From positions 372,001-436,000 of the forward strand of contig NZ_LLWP01000009.1 in assembly GCF_001412215.1 (NCBI RefSeq): a stretch of DNA of 64,000 bases, given 5' to 3'. This document shows positions 8,836 through 18,449 of the stretch, piece by piece; within the stretch, counting starts at the first letter, position 1; each line of letters begins with the position of its first letter. The translations under genes were made by a program, and so were the position numbers. The notes beneath the pieces were generated by a model. It made no database searches and was not told the origin of the DNA. It saw only the letters and a list, made by a program, of their open reading frames with translations. The DNA comes from Pedobacter sp. Hv1. GTDB taxonomy: Bacteria; Bacteroidota; Bacteroidia; Sphingobacteriales; Sphingobacteriaceae.

Positions 8836-10050
8836 ATGGACAGGAAAATGAAGAGTGAGATTATAGAATTGTTTAGAAAATACGTGCGTAATGAGCTCAA
8901 TAATAAAGAGTTTAATGAAGTAATGGCACTATTTAAACAAGCTAAATATGAAGAGGAGTTAGCGTTTGTACTGGATGAAGAACAAGAAAAAATGGCTTTA
9001 ACCCCTGCTAACGAAACTGAAATAGGAAATAATGATGAATTGTTGGCAAAAATTGAAAATACGATAGCCGAAAATTTTCAGTCTAAACCCAAGAAGAGAA
9101 CATTAGTGCTCTTTTTTGAAAAATATGCGGCAGCTGTATTTTTTATATGTACGTGTGGTTTAGGTGTTTATTTGCATATGGATACACCAACTGATTTAAT
9201 ATCGAAAAAGGTAGAATTTACCCATGATATTGTTTCTGGTGGCAATAAAGCTTATTTAACCTTGGCCGATGGTAAACGTATTGAGCTGAAGAATGCCAGT
9301 CATAACCTCCTTAGCAGCCAAAAGGGGGTTGAAATTACAAAAGCTGGAGATGGGCTATTGGTTTATGGCCCAAATAAGGCCAGCCAAAATACAGTTACGG
9401 AGTATAATACGATTGAAATTCCTAGGGCGGGACATTATCAATTACAATTGCCAGATGGCACAAAAGTATGGTTAAATTCAGCTACAACGTTAAAGTTTCC
9501 GACCAGTTTTGCAGCGTTGAAAGAGCGTAGGGTAGAACTAAACGGGGAGGCCTACTTTGAAGTAGCCCACAATAAAGAGATGCCATTTAGGGTAATCACC
9601 AATAACCAAGTAGTAGAAGTGCTTGGTACAGAATTTAACTTGAATAGTTACACAGACGAGCCAGAAGTAACCACCACACTGATTACCGGTAAGTTGAAAG
9701 TTTCTGCTGAACCAGGGTTAGAAAATGGGGCGGCTGAAATTTTAAAACCAGGACAACAGTCGACAATGATGAACAATAATATTAAGGTGGCCGAAGTAGA
9801 TCCAGAAGCAGCAATAGCTTGGAAAAATGGCGATTTTATATTTAAGAGCGATGATTTTAAAATGGCCATGCGTAAAATCTCGAGATGGTACGATGTAGAA
9901 GTAGTTTACGAAAATACTATGCCAATAGACATTAAACCAGGAGGCTGGATCTCTAGGGCAAATAATATTTCTGCAGTTCTGGAAATGATGGAATCAACCG
10001 GAAAAATTCACTTTAAAATAATAGGAAGGAGGATTATAGTTAAAACATAA
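8836..10050 (+). CDS. FecR-family anti-sigma factor
   Basis: This 404-residue membrane protein should hold the neighbouring ECF sigma factor inactive until the SusC receptor signals across the periplasm. It has a cytoplasmic helical N-terminus of about 90 residues, one transmembrane helix near residues 95-113, a FecR domain at about 190-290 (IEIPRAGHYQLQLPDGTKVW then LNGEAYFEVAHNKEMPFRV), and a C-terminal DUF4974-type STN-interacting domain at about 330-404. It begins 207 bases after the sigma gene and ends 150 bases before susC. Confidence 0.93.
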   Translation: MDRKMKSEIIELFRKYVRNELNNKEFNEVMALFKQAKYEEELAFVLDEEQEKMALTPANETEIGNNDELLAKIENTIAENFQSKPKKRTLVLFFEKYAAAVFFICTCGLGVYLHMDTPTDLISKKVEFTHDIVSGGNKAYLTLADGKRIELKNASHNLLSSQKGVEITKAGDGLLVYGPNKASQNTVTEYNTIEIPRAGHYQLQLPDGTKVWLNSATTLKFPTSFAALKERRVELNGEAYFEVAHNKEMPFRVITNNQVVEVLGTEFNLNSYTDEPEVTTTLITGKLKVSAEPGLENGAAEILKPGQQSTMMNNNIKVAEVDPEAAIAWKNGDFIFKSDDFKMAMRKISRWYDVEVVYENTMPIDIKPGGWISRANNISAVLEMMESTGKIHFKIIGRRIIVKT

Positions 10051-10073
10051 ATACCTAACTATAATGCTAAAAA

Positions 10074-10103
10074 GGCCAAGGATTTCGCGAAAAACCCCTG
10101 GCC
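10074..10103 (+). promoter_or_regulatory. Hairpin in the leader upstream of susC
   Basis: GGCCAAGG at 10074-10081 pairs with CCCTGGCC at 10096-10103 with one mismatch across a 14-base loop, 24 bases after the fecR stop, and is followed by GTTGTTT. It could weaken read-through from fecR into susC. The susC gene may have its own promoter in the rest of this 150-base gap, but I cannot identify one. Confidence 0.3.
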
Positions 10104-10200
10104 GTTGTTTGGCATCATATCGATAATTAATCAACTATAAAACCAGCCACATGCTATTGGGTTCTAAACAATTAGCCTGCGGCAAAACCAAACTCTACAA

Positions 10201-13200
10201 ATGTATAAATATTGTACCAAAAAATTAGGTGCACGACATCGTCGTATGCCGAAAATTCTTTTAGTTATGAGATTGACCGTCTTACTCCTTATCGTAACAT
10301 TAATGCAGGTTAATGCTGCGAGTTTTGCTCAAAGAATTAACCTCAACAAAACCAATGCAGACTTAGAAGATGTATTGAAAGAAATTCGTAAACAAAGTGG
10401 GTACGACTTCTTTTTTGATCGAGATCTGCTTAACAAAACCAAACCTGTTACCATTAGACTAGTAAGCGCTAGTATCGAAGAAGCATTAACCAGCTCTTTG
10501 ATCGGGCAATCTTTAACTTATACCATCAAAGAAAAGAGTGTCACTATTTTAGAAAAGCCAACAGCTAGAACACCTAATTTTAGCGAAAGGGCAGAACGTA
10601 CCATTACAGGTGTGGTTACCTCAAAGGAAGATAATCAGGTCCTTCATGGGGTAAGTATCAATGTAAAAGAAATACCCAAATTAGGTACGGCTACAGATAA
10701 CAATGGTAAATTTGTTTTAAAAGTACCTGAGCAGGCAAAAACACTATTGGTGTCGTATGTAGGTTTCATCACCTTAGAAGTAGATATCAGTAAAACCTCA
10801 AATGTAAATATTGCCTTAGCTTCAAACCAAAATGGATTAAATGAAGTGGTGGTTACCGCAGGCGGTGCATCCGTTGCAAGAAGGCAACTAGGTACACAAA
10901 GTACTACCATTTCTGGTGCTAAATTAAACCAATCTAAAGCATTCAATATTGGGAGTGCTTTGTCTGGTAAGGTTGCTGGCTTACAGGTAAACACGGTAAG
11001 CAGTGGGGTTAACCCAACTGTAAGGCTAGTACTGCGTGGCAATCGATCAATTTTGGGCGATAATGAAGCCTTGATTGTTGTTGACAACGTTGTGGTGCCC
11101 AATACAATTTTGGGTAATTTAAATCCCGAAGATGTAGAGGATATCCAAGTTTTGAATGGAGCCGGTGCTGCAGCACTTTTTGGTTCAGGTGCAGCAAATG
11201 GTGCAATCATGATTACCACCAAAAGAGCTAAAAATGGAGAAACCAGGATTGGGCTTTCTCAAACCACCAGTTTCGAAACGGTAAGTTATTTCCCTCAATT
11301 ACAGAAAACCTATGGAGCTGGTACAGGCCCAGATGATGTGCCAACTTATGACCCACAAGAAAACCAACAATTTGGACCAGCTTTTGACGGTTCTTTAAAA
11401 GTAGTAGGCTTACCTTTGGCAGACGGATCTGTACAACGCGTACCTTATTCTTATACCAATGAAAGGGATAAGTTTTGGGATTTAGGGGTGGCCAGCCAAA
11501 CAGACTTTAACATCTCAAGTGGCGAAAGAAAAGCCTCTTATTATATATCTGCACAATACTTTGATAAAACATCTATTGTTCCTGGCGATCAATACAATCG
11601 TTTTTCATTTAGGGTAAATGGTGATAAAGATTTAGCGAAGAATATCAAATTATCATTTAGTGCCAACTATGTACAAAATAGATACAATACATCAACTTCT
11701 GTATCTGGTACCTACAACAATATTTTACAAACCCCAGCCAATATTCCAATTACCAGTTATGAAGATTGGAAAAACAATCCCTTTGCAGACCCGAATGGAT
11801 ACTTTAATAAATATTATACAAACCCATATTTTTCTTTAGCCAACAATAGAGGAACTACCAGAAACGATTATCTGACAGGAAACGTTCAATTGAAATGGTT
11901 CCCTATTAACGATCTATCGGTTATGTTTAGGGTGAGTTTAGCTACGCAGAATGCCTCTAATAAAAACTGGAGCAATAAGTTTACCTACACCGATTTTGCA
12001 TTGGCCAAAAATAATTACCTGAACAATATATTAGGTTCTGTTTCTGATGGAGCATCGTTCTCTACACAGTTAAATCCCGAATTACAGACTCAGTACATTA
12101 AGCAAATTACCAAAAACATCAACATGAATATTATTGTTGGGGCCAGTATTAGAGATAATAATGCTAAAAGTTTGTCTAGTCAAACCCAAGGAGGGTTGAT
12201 AACTGCAGATTTATTTAATGTGAACAATAGTATTGAAAAACCATTGGCCAATGAGTCGATCACAAGAAGTAGACAAATTGGTATTTTCTTCGACTCTCGT
12301 TTTAGTTATAAAAATTTCCTCAGTTTAAATCTTACCGGAAGAAATGATTGGCGCTCGGTACTTGACCCTAAACACAGGTCATTCTTTTACCCTTCTGCAA
12401 GTTTAAGTTTTATTGCCTCAGAAGCCATCCCATTTCTTAAAGATGTAAAAAATGTCGAAAGTATAAAGTTACGTGCCAGCGTTTCGCAAGTAGGATCGGT
12501 ACAAATCGGTTCTTATGCATTGATTCCAACTTTTGGACAAGCAGCAGGCTTCCCTTATAATGCGGTTCCGGGTTATGCCATTGGCAGTAGAATTGTGGCC
12601 AAAGATATCGCCCCAGAAATGACCAAGTCTTTCGAAGCAGGTTTTGATGTGGAATTCTTTAAATCTCGTTTAACGGCAAGTGCAACCTATTACAAAACCA
12701 ATACCACCAACCAAACCATGGCTATTGGGGTTTCTCCAGCTACCGGTTTCACTTCTTATCTCACCAACATTGGTTTGGTAAGTAACCAAGGTTTAGAGAC
12801 TGCTGTTAAAGTAGAACCATTAAGATTAAATAATGGCCTGTATGTGATCTTAGGAGCCAATTATACTTACAATACCAATAAAGTGGTTGACCTTAATAAC
12901 GACTTAGATCGGATTATCCTTACCACAACTACTTATGGTGGTGTATACGCACTTAAAGGAAAGACCTTCCCAACATTACGTGGTTCTGATTATTACAGAG
13001 ATCCCGAAGGTAGGATCATTGTAAATAGACTTACTGGTTATCCAACTGCAAATACAGCTACTTATACAGAACTTGGTAATACCGAGCCTAGACATAGGTT
13101 AGGTTTAGATGCCGAGATTAACTTTAAAGGTTTCAGATTCTCAGCTTTGTTCGAGTATAGAGCTGGCAATGTAATGTACTCTGAAGTAGGTGCTGGGTTT

Positions 13201-13653
13201 GATTTTTCTGGTGCAAGTTTAAAAACAACATCATTTAACCGCGAGCGTTTTGTGATCCCTAACTCATCTTATTTAGATCCAGTTACCAATACCTATGTAG
13301 AAAATACAAATATTTCGGTTAGAAATGGTGGCAGTGAATTTTGGGCAAGTGCTTCTTATAATACCGGTGTAGCTACAAACTATGCTTTTTCTGGAGCATT
13401 CTGGAAATTGAGAGAAGTAGCCATTTCCTATAACCTCCCTAAATCTTTGGTTAACAGATTAGGTTTTATCAAAGATATCAGACTGGGTTTACAGGGTAGG
13501 AACTTATTTATATGGAAACCTAAAACAAACATGTATACTGATCCTGAGTATAGCAATAGTGTAAACTCTAGCTTAAACGCTATTGGTATTACAACGTTGA
13601 GCCAAACACCTCCAATTCGTTTTTATGGAGCATCAGTATCATTAACCTTATAA
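10201..13653 (+). CDS. SusC/RagA-family TonB-linked outer-membrane protein with STN domain
   Basis: This 1150-residue outer-membrane transporter has a long signal peptide ending near SFAQ (about residue 44). An STN domain (about 47-115; LNKTNADLEDVLKEIRKQSG) would signal to FecR. A CarboxypepD_reg-like domain (about 135-210) and the plug (about 220-345, with EDVEDIQVLNGAGAAALFGS and the conserved GAIMITTK end) precede a 22-strand barrel. The extended N-terminus MYKYCTKKLG before the hydrophobic core is normal for Pedobacter-type STN-SusC proteins, so I keep the first ATG. SusD follows after 11 bases. The substrate is unknown: no glycosidase, lyase or sulfatase gene is linked. Confidence 0.95.
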   Translation: MYKYCTKKLGARHRRMPKILLVMRLTVLLLIVTLMQVNAASFAQRINLNKTNADLEDVLKEIRKQSGYDFFFDRDLLNKTKPVTIRLVSASIEEALTSSLIGQSLTYTIKEKSVTILEKPTARTPNFSERAERTITGVVTSKEDNQVLHGVSINVKEIPKLGTATDNNGKFVLKVPEQAKTLLVSYVGFITLEVDISKTSNVNIALASNQNGLNEVVVTAGGASVARRQLGTQSTTISGAKLNQSKAFNIGSALSGKVAGLQVNTVSSGVNPTVRLVLRGNRSILGDNEALIVVDNVVVPNTILGNLNPEDVEDIQVLNGAGAAALFGSGAANGAIMITTKRAKNGETRIGLSQTTSFETVSYFPQLQKTYGAGTGPDDVPTYDPQENQQFGPAFDGSLKVVGLPLADGSVQRVPYSYTNERDKFWDLGVASQTDFNISSGERKASYYISAQYFDKTSIVPGDQYNRFSFRVNGDKDLAKNIKLSFSANYVQNRYNTSTSVSGTYNNILQTPANIPITSYEDWKNNPFADPNGYFNKYYTNPYFSLANNRGTTRNDYLTGNVQLKWFPINDLSVMFRVSLATQNASNKNWSNKFTYTDFALAKNNYLNNILGSVSDGASFSTQLNPELQTQYIKQITKNINMNIIVGASIRDNNAKSLSSQTQGGLITADLFNVNNSIEKPLANESITRSRQIGIFFDSRFSYKNFLSLNLTGRNDWRSVLDPKHRSFFYPSASLSFIASEAIPFLKDVKNVESIKLRASVSQVGSVQIGSYALIPTFGQAAGFPYNAVPGYAIGSRIVAKDIAPEMTKSFEAGFDVEFFKSRLTASATYYKTNTTNQTMAIGVSPATGFTSYLTNIGLVSNQGLETAVKVEPLRLNNGLYVILGANYTYNTNKVVDLNNDLDRIILTTTTYGGVYALKGKTFPTLRGSDYYRDPEGRIIVNRLTGYPTANTATYTELGNTEPRHRLGLDAEINFKGFRFSALFEYRAGNVMYSEVGAGFDFSGASLKTTSFNRERFVIPNSSYLDPVTNTYVENTNISVRNGGSEFWASASYNTGVATNYAFSGAFWKLREVAISYNLPKSLVNRLGFIKDIRLGLQGRNLFIWKPKTNMYTDPEYSNSVNSSLNAIGITTLSQTPPIRFYGASVSLTL

Positions 13654-13664
13654 CTACAACTCAA

Positions 13665-15296
13665 ATGAAAAAGCATATTTTTTTATTACTGATTAGCTGC
13701 ATTTCTTTAGCCTCGTGCAAAAAGTTTTTGGATATCAATAGTAACAATCCAAATGAAGCAACCTCTGTTACGCCAGCTTTGGTACTGCCACAGGCAATTG
13801 TTACCTCAGCGGCATTAACTTCTACTTTTAATACTTCTCTGGCAGATGCAGGTGGCCAGTTTGCCAATTCTGGGAGTGCAAATTTCTCCACATCGCCAGT
13901 AATTTTCTATAACTATACCAGTGCAGATTTTACTACACTTTTTTCAAGCACCTATAGAAATGTGATAGATTATCAATACATTATTAATTACAATAAAGAT
14001 GAGATGAGTTCGAGCAATTTTACTGCAATTGCCCGGATTATGAAATCTTTTGCCTTTGCCCGTTTAGTTGATCAGTACAATGATGTACCTTATTCTGACG
14101 CATTTAAAGGCAATGAAATGCTTACGCCTAAATACGATAAAGCCGAAGACATTTACAAGGATTTGGTGTCTCAACTGTCATTGTCAATTAAGATTATCAA
14201 TGATGGTTTTGCCAATAATGTAAGTAAGCCAGGTAGTGTGGCAGATGTGAAACCAACCATAGACCCGATGTTTAAAGGGGATATGAGCAAATGGAAATCT
14301 TTTGCAAATACCTTAAAATTAAGGTTATTGATTAAAATGGCTGGTGTGCCAGAACTGAAGTCGTATGCCATGGCCGAATTTGCCAAACTAGATGTTAATG
14401 CTGGCTTTATTACAGATGATGCTGTGGTTAATCCTGGTTATTTAAAGGAGGCCGCCAAACAAAACCCAACATTTAATACATTGGCTTTTGACAATGAAGG
14501 AAATAGGGCACGTACAAGCAGAATACCTAGCAGATGGATTTATTCTTTTTATAATGGCCAAAAGCTCAACGACTCTTGGAGAGGGAAAGTGATCTATTAC
14601 AGATTTCCCAATGGGCCAATATCGCAATTAGGTAATATTTCATCTACGGTACCTATTGCGCCAGCTGCAGGTTTGTCATCATGGTTTACCGGAACAAATA
14701 GTACCACAAATTCGCTAGGTATTGCCAAAGGACCAACACAAAGTCAAGTGGTGATGTTGGCAGCAGAATCATGGTTCTTGCAAGCAGAAGCTCATTTAAG
14801 GGGTTACATTGCTGGAGATGCAGAAACAGCCTTTAATAAAGGAGTTGAAGCCTCGTTTACCTATTTGTATAAAAATGTAAGCGATGTTGTTGATGCAACT
14901 AAAAATGTAGCTACTGATGTTGCTGCATACAAGGCTGCAAATCCTTTAAGTTATATTGTAAACTGGAATAAAACAGCTACGCCATTAGCAGGAGATTATA
15001 ACCTCGATGTAACCAATAGAAGGTTAGAAGCTATTATTACGCAAAAGTACATTGCTTTAAATACCATCAATTGTGATGAGGCCTTTAATGAATTTAGAAG
15101 GACTACCTATCCATATATTGTAAATGGTTCGGCAGATCCTGTGCTCTCGTTTGCTTCTCTCGAATCGTTATCTTCTCGAGCAGACAAACTCCCTTCACGC
15201 ATCCCTTATCCATCTACTGAAGTAACCTACAATGAAAGTAATGTGCCAAAGGGAATTTCTCCTTTCTTGTCACGCATATTTTGGGACTTAGATTAA
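13665..15296 (+). CDS. SusD/RagB-family substrate-binding lipoprotein
   Basis: This 543-residue surface lipoprotein forms the lid of the SusC transporter. The signal peptide ends in the lipobox LASC with lipid attachment at Cys19, followed by KKFLDINSNNPNEA, typical of the SusD-like subgroup that starts CxxFLDIN. The body is helical, with TPR-like segments such as AESWFLQAEAHLRGY and the C-terminal RLEAIITQKYIALN. It is 11 bases after susC and 10 before the DUF1735 gene, so all are probably one transcript. Confidence 0.93.
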   Translation: MKKHIFLLLISCISLASCKKFLDINSNNPNEATSVTPALVLPQAIVTSAALTSTFNTSLADAGGQFANSGSANFSTSPVIFYNYTSADFTTLFSSTYRNVIDYQYIINYNKDEMSSSNFTAIARIMKSFAFARLVDQYNDVPYSDAFKGNEMLTPKYDKAEDIYKDLVSQLSLSIKIINDGFANNVSKPGSVADVKPTIDPMFKGDMSKWKSFANTLKLRLLIKMAGVPELKSYAMAEFAKLDVNAGFITDDAVVNPGYLKEAAKQNPTFNTLAFDNEGNRARTSRIPSRWIYSFYNGQKLNDSWRGKVIYYRFPNGPISQLGNISSTVPIAPAAGLSSWFTGTNSTTNSLGIAKGPTQSQVVMLAAESWFLQAEAHLRGYIAGDAETAFNKGVEASFTYLYKNVSDVVDATKNVATDVAAYKAANPLSYIVNWNKTATPLAGDYNLDVTNRRLEAIITQKYIALNTINCDEAFNEFRRTTYPYIVNGSADPVLSFASLESLSSRADKLPSRIPYPSTEVTYNESNVPKGISPFLSRIFWDLD

Positions 15297-15306
15297 TTAA
15301 TAAACC

Positions 15307-16269
15307 ATGAAAAAACAACTTTATACCCTATTAGGTCTGGTAACGATATTTTTCTCTTCGTGCTTAAAAGACGACAGATTAATCTTAGACCCTGCAAAGA
15401 CCAAAAATATCATCGAGTTTGCCAATAGTTCTAACATTGTAAAAGCAGGAACAACAACGGCAATGTTTACCCATGCACTGAGCTTAACGCCAGATGGTTC
15501 GGTAACTTTCGAGGTGAGCTATTCTGGTGCCGAAAAAGAAGCACCACAAGATATCAAAGTAGACATTGGTATCGGTACAGACGATATCCTTACACAGTAT
15601 AATACGGAAAACAAAACAACGTATCTTCCACTTCCAACGTCGATGTATAGTTTGTCGACTAGTTCGGTTACCATACCAAAAGGAAAAAAGAGAGCAGCGT
15701 TTACGATGAGTTTTAAACCCACCATGTTTGATATCAGTAAACTTTACGCATTCCCATTGGTCATCAAATCGTCTTCATACGGTATTATCAGTGCTAACTT
15801 TAGTAAAATCTTGATCAATATCAATGCAAAGAACAAGTACGATGGTGTTTATGATGTTGAAGCACTTAGCCCAATGAAAGATTTGATCAGTTCTACCCTA
15901 ACTGGCCTATATCCGATGGAACAAGAGCTGAGAACAAGAACAGCCAACTCTGTGGCCGAATGGGATCAAAACTATTGGGCACCTTATTCTTATTATCATC
16001 CAATAAGAAGCAGTGGTAATCCATCGGTTTATGGCAACTTTTCTCCAGTATTCATTATGAACGATAATGAAGAAGTAATTGCGGTTGAAAATTACTACGG
16101 ACAAGGCAACAACGCCAATGGAAGAGCGGCGAGGTTAGATCCAAGTGGCGTAAATAAATGGACACTTGTAGGAGGTAAACGAACATTAGAAGTTAAATAT
16201 GTGATGATTCAGAATGATGAGGATCGAACCTTCTTCCACGAAAAATGGACATTTAAACAAATGCGCTAA
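15307..16269 (+). CDS. DUF1735 (BT_3987-like) lipoprotein of the Sus locus
   Basis: This 320-residue protein has a lipobox near residue 19 (FFSSC), then a DUF1735-type beta domain at about 35-170 (VTIPKGKKRAAFTMSF is typical of the region before the C-terminal half), and a C-terminal domain starting near NKYDGVYDVEA. Proteins of this build commonly accompany SusC/SusD and are thought to be surface glycan-binding or accessory lipoproteins. The exact ligand cannot be read. It sits 10 bases after susD. Confidence 0.8.
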   Translation: MKKQLYTLLGLVTIFFSSCLKDDRLILDPAKTKNIIEFANSSNIVKAGTTTAMFTHALSLTPDGSVTFEVSYSGAEKEAPQDIKVDIGIGTDDILTQYNTENKTTYLPLPTSMYSLSTSSVTIPKGKKRAAFTMSFKPTMFDISKLYAFPLVIKSSSYGIISANFSKILININAKNKYDGVYDVEALSPMKDLISSTLTGLYPMEQELRTRTANSVAEWDQNYWAPYSYYHPIRSSGNPSVYGNFSPVFIMNDNEEVIAVENYYGQGNNANGRAARLDPSGVNKWTLVGGKRTLEVKYVMIQNDEDRTFFHEKWTFKQMR

Positions 16270-16319
16270 TTGTATTTAACTAACCTAAAGTCAAAAACGA
16301 TTTAATTTAAAAAAGTAAT

Positions 16320-16853
16320 ATGAAAAATATATTATATAAGTATGGCACAATGCTGTTATTGGTGCTTGTTTTGGGTGCCTGTAAAAAAGATGGCCATAAT
16401 GTTGCCAAGGCAAAATATGGCAAGCAGCCTGGTATCAATTACGAACCACTGGCCAATACCACCGTGGGAATAAAAGATAAAATAACTTTTAAGGCAAATC
16501 TGGTTTCAATGGACGACATTAAGGAAGTATCGGGTTACCTTATCGAAGTGTTGACCATAAATTCCTTCGGAAATCCTGCATCAGAAGGAAATAAGTTTTT
16601 TATTGGTACCAATAAAATTAACGATAAACAAAACAATACCGTTTTTGATGGAGCTGTTAACATTGTTTACAATGGACAAGACAACTTTAAAACTGGAAAT
16701 ATGAATGAACATGCAAAGTATACTGTTACAGGTACAATCGATCTTTCGAAATATAGATTGGTTGTAGGTAAAAGATACCGATTGTCGCTCAATTTTGTAA
16801 CCTTTCCCAACATGAATACTTTAGAAAGCCCACTCATGTTTGTAGTACAATAA
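16320..16853 (+). CDS. Lipoprotein of unknown function, last gene of the Sus locus
   Basis: This 177-residue protein has the signal MKNILYKYGTMLLLVLVLGAC with the lipobox Cys at about residue 21, then KKDGHN. The remainder is predicted beta-rich, with repeated T-V-x-G/F strands (TTVGIKDKITFKANL, YTVTGTIDLSKYRLVVGKRY), which suggests an Ig-like or beta-sandwich fold. I do not recognise a family. It starts 50 bases after the DUF1735 gene on the same strand and is probably a surface accessory protein of that transporter. Confidence 0.7.
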   Translation: MKNILYKYGTMLLLVLVLGACKKDGHNVAKAKYGKQPGINYEPLANTTVGIKDKITFKANLVSMDDIKEVSGYLIEVLTINSFGNPASEGNKFFIGTNKINDKQNNTVFDGAVNIVYNGQDNFKTGNMNEHAKYTVTGTIDLSKYRLVVGKRYRLSLNFVTFPNMNTLESPLMFVVQ

Positions 16854-16990
16854 GGTCTCTCTGGTAGCGATAAGTTGACCATTTTCAACTCAACTTATAC
16901 GCTAGACATGAAAAACGGCTAGTAAATGTAATTTGTATTTGAGCTATAAATTCAGTAGATTTAAATATCCGAGACAAAGGAGACTAAACA

Positions 16991-17027
16991 ACAAAAAACC
17001 CCGACCATTTAGGCTGGGGTTTTTTGT
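16991..17027. terminator. Bidirectional terminator between convergent operons
   Basis: ACAAAAAACCCC (16991-17002) pairs perfectly with GGGGTTTTTTGT (17016-17027), and inner CC/GG pairs extend the stem. The A and T tracts on each side let it stop both the Sus operon (rightward) and the TonB/BlaR operon, which ends at 17055 (leftward). Confidence 0.85.
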
Positions 17028-17054
17028 GGAGTATCAATCTAGCAAAGTAAGGGT

Positions 17055-17489
17055 CTAGCTTGCCAAAGAAAACTTAACTGGTACATTCATTTTCACGCGT
17101 ACAGCTTTACCATCAACTTTTCCCGGGTTCCATTTTTTAGCACTTTTTAGAGCCGAAATGGCTGCTTCATCAGTGCCATAGCCTAATTTTTTATCTACAC
17201 TAAAGTTAGCCATGCTACCATCTTTTTCAATCACAAATGATACCACCACGGTACCTTGTTTATGATCTTTGGCAGCTGCCTCTGGATATTTAACGGCTTT
17301 AAAAACAGCGGTATAGAATTTTGCAATGCCGCCAGGATAGACAGGTGGAGTTTTCATTTTTTGGAACTCATGCACAGTAACGTCACTTGCTTTAGCGTCG
17401 GTGGCTTTTTTTTGTGCATAGGCCGTTTCATTTTGGCATACTACGAGCATTAGCATCGCAAATAGCGATGAGAAAAACATTTTTTTCAT
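17055..17489 (-). CDS. Small exported protein with a TonB C-terminal-like domain
   Basis: This 144-residue protein has a signal peptide (MKKMFFSSLFAMLMLVVCQN ... AYAQ) and one TonB C-terminal domain at about 50-142. The motifs are PPVYPGGIAKFYTAVFKAVK, GTVVVSFVIEKDGSM and DEAAISALKSAKKWNPGKVDG. It lacks the proline-rich spanning segment of a classical TonB and is secreted, not membrane-anchored, so it may not be an energy transducer. It is the last gene of the blaI-blaR operon, 12 bases after its neighbour; its domain is close to the second TonB domain of the BlaR-like protein. Confidence 0.85.
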   Translation of the reverse strand: MKKMFFSSLFAMLMLVVCQNETAYAQKKATDAKASDVTVHEFQKMKTPPVYPGGIAKFYTAVFKAVKYPEAAAKDHKQGTVVVSFVIEKDGSMANFSVDKKLGYGTDEAAISALKSAKKWNPGKVDGKAVRVKMNVPVKFSLAS

Positions 17490-17501
17490 GTGATTTTGGT
17501 T

Positions 17502-18431
17502 TTAGGGTTTACTTATTTGTTTAGTTTCTTTTTTGGTTGTAATGATAATGACACCGTTTTTTGCACTGTCTCCATATAAGGCAAAAGCGGAGGCATTTCT
17601 GAGTATAGTGATATTTTGAATCTTGTTGGGATCTATTGCATTAATACTGTCTACTAATTCATCATCAACAATATATAGTGGACTGTTGATTTGGCTACTG
17701 GTACCACGCAGTTGAATGCTTGTGTTCTTCTTTTGGGTAGTGTCAGCATTTTCTTTTTGTTTTATAGGGCTAACAATTATGCTGTTTTTACCTATGTTAT
17801 CATAATCGGTAATTGGAGGTGGACGCTTTAAAATACGAAGTCCCTTAATGTTCTGAATGTCTTTGGTATTGTTTTTAAAGCTGTTGAGTACTTTGCCCTC
17901 TAAAGCAACCATTATATCAGAAGAAAAAGTATATAATTTTGGTGTGGAGACAATCCGAGAAGTACTAGGGCCGGGGCCGCAACCAATGAGAGCAAAAGCA
18001 GCAACCACTATCTTTTCTAATGCAGTATAACCTTGGGGGATTTTAATGTCTTTGTTTCTAATTTCTGCCTTGCTCTCGTCAATTAAAAACAATGTGGTTA
18101 AAGCATATTTGCCAACTTTTAACTTTTTAAAATTTGCGTAAGAGAGAATACCATTCACAATAGAGAGGTCTAAACCTAAACCCAACTCTGCTTCAACCTT
18201 TAAGTTTTTAAGTTGCCCTCCTGCCGCAATGGTAAATAATACCAAGCTATTTCCCTGTAAGTTGGCTTCTTTTGCTTTTTCAGTGTAGGCAGCATTGAAA
18301 AAAACATGTTTATAAAAATCAAGCCATGCAGCATTGTTTTTTACATTTTGCTGCACAGTATTGGCTGATGTGCTTTGTAATGAAACCAACATCAACAAGG
18401 TAACTAATACTAAAGGAATGATCTTTTTCAT
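17502..18431 (-). CDS. Exported protein with a TonB-like domain and a detached receptor-plug domain
   Basis: This 309-residue protein has a signal peptide (cleavage near TSAN). A degenerate TonB C-terminal-like domain lies at about 35-115 (WLDFYKHVFFNAAY, GNSLVLFTIAAGGQLKN). A unique middle segment follows with a small CGPGP motif near residue 150. The C-terminus at about 235-303 resembles the plug of TonB receptors: SPLYIVDDELVDSINAIDP, IQNITILRNASAFALYG, GVIIITTK. No beta-barrel follows. The same TonB-plus-plug combination ends the BlaR-like protein encoded 18 bases upstream, so the two are probably related by duplication. Function unknown. Confidence 0.75.
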   Translation of the reverse strand: MKKIIPLVLVTLLMLVSLQSTSANTVQQNVKNNAAWLDFYKHVFFNAAYTEKAKEANLQGNSLVLFTIAAGGQLKNLKVEAELGLGLDLSIVNGILSYANFKKLKVGKYALTTLFLIDESKAEIRNKDIKIPQGYTALEKIVVAAFALIGCGPGPSTSRIVSTPKLYTFSSDIMVALEGKVLNSFKNNTKDIQNIKGLRILKRPPPITDYDNIGKNSIIVSPIKQKENADTTQKKNTSIQLRGTSSQINSPLYIVDDELVDSINAIDPNKIQNITILRNASAFALYGDSAKNGVIIITTKKETKQISKP

Positions 18432-18449
18432 CTGCTTCAGTTTTTGGTA

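Noticed and set aside
10644..11222. 192-codon minus-strand frame inside susC
   Set aside because: Antisense to a well-supported gene, no signal or motif, and explained by codon bias on the opposite strand.
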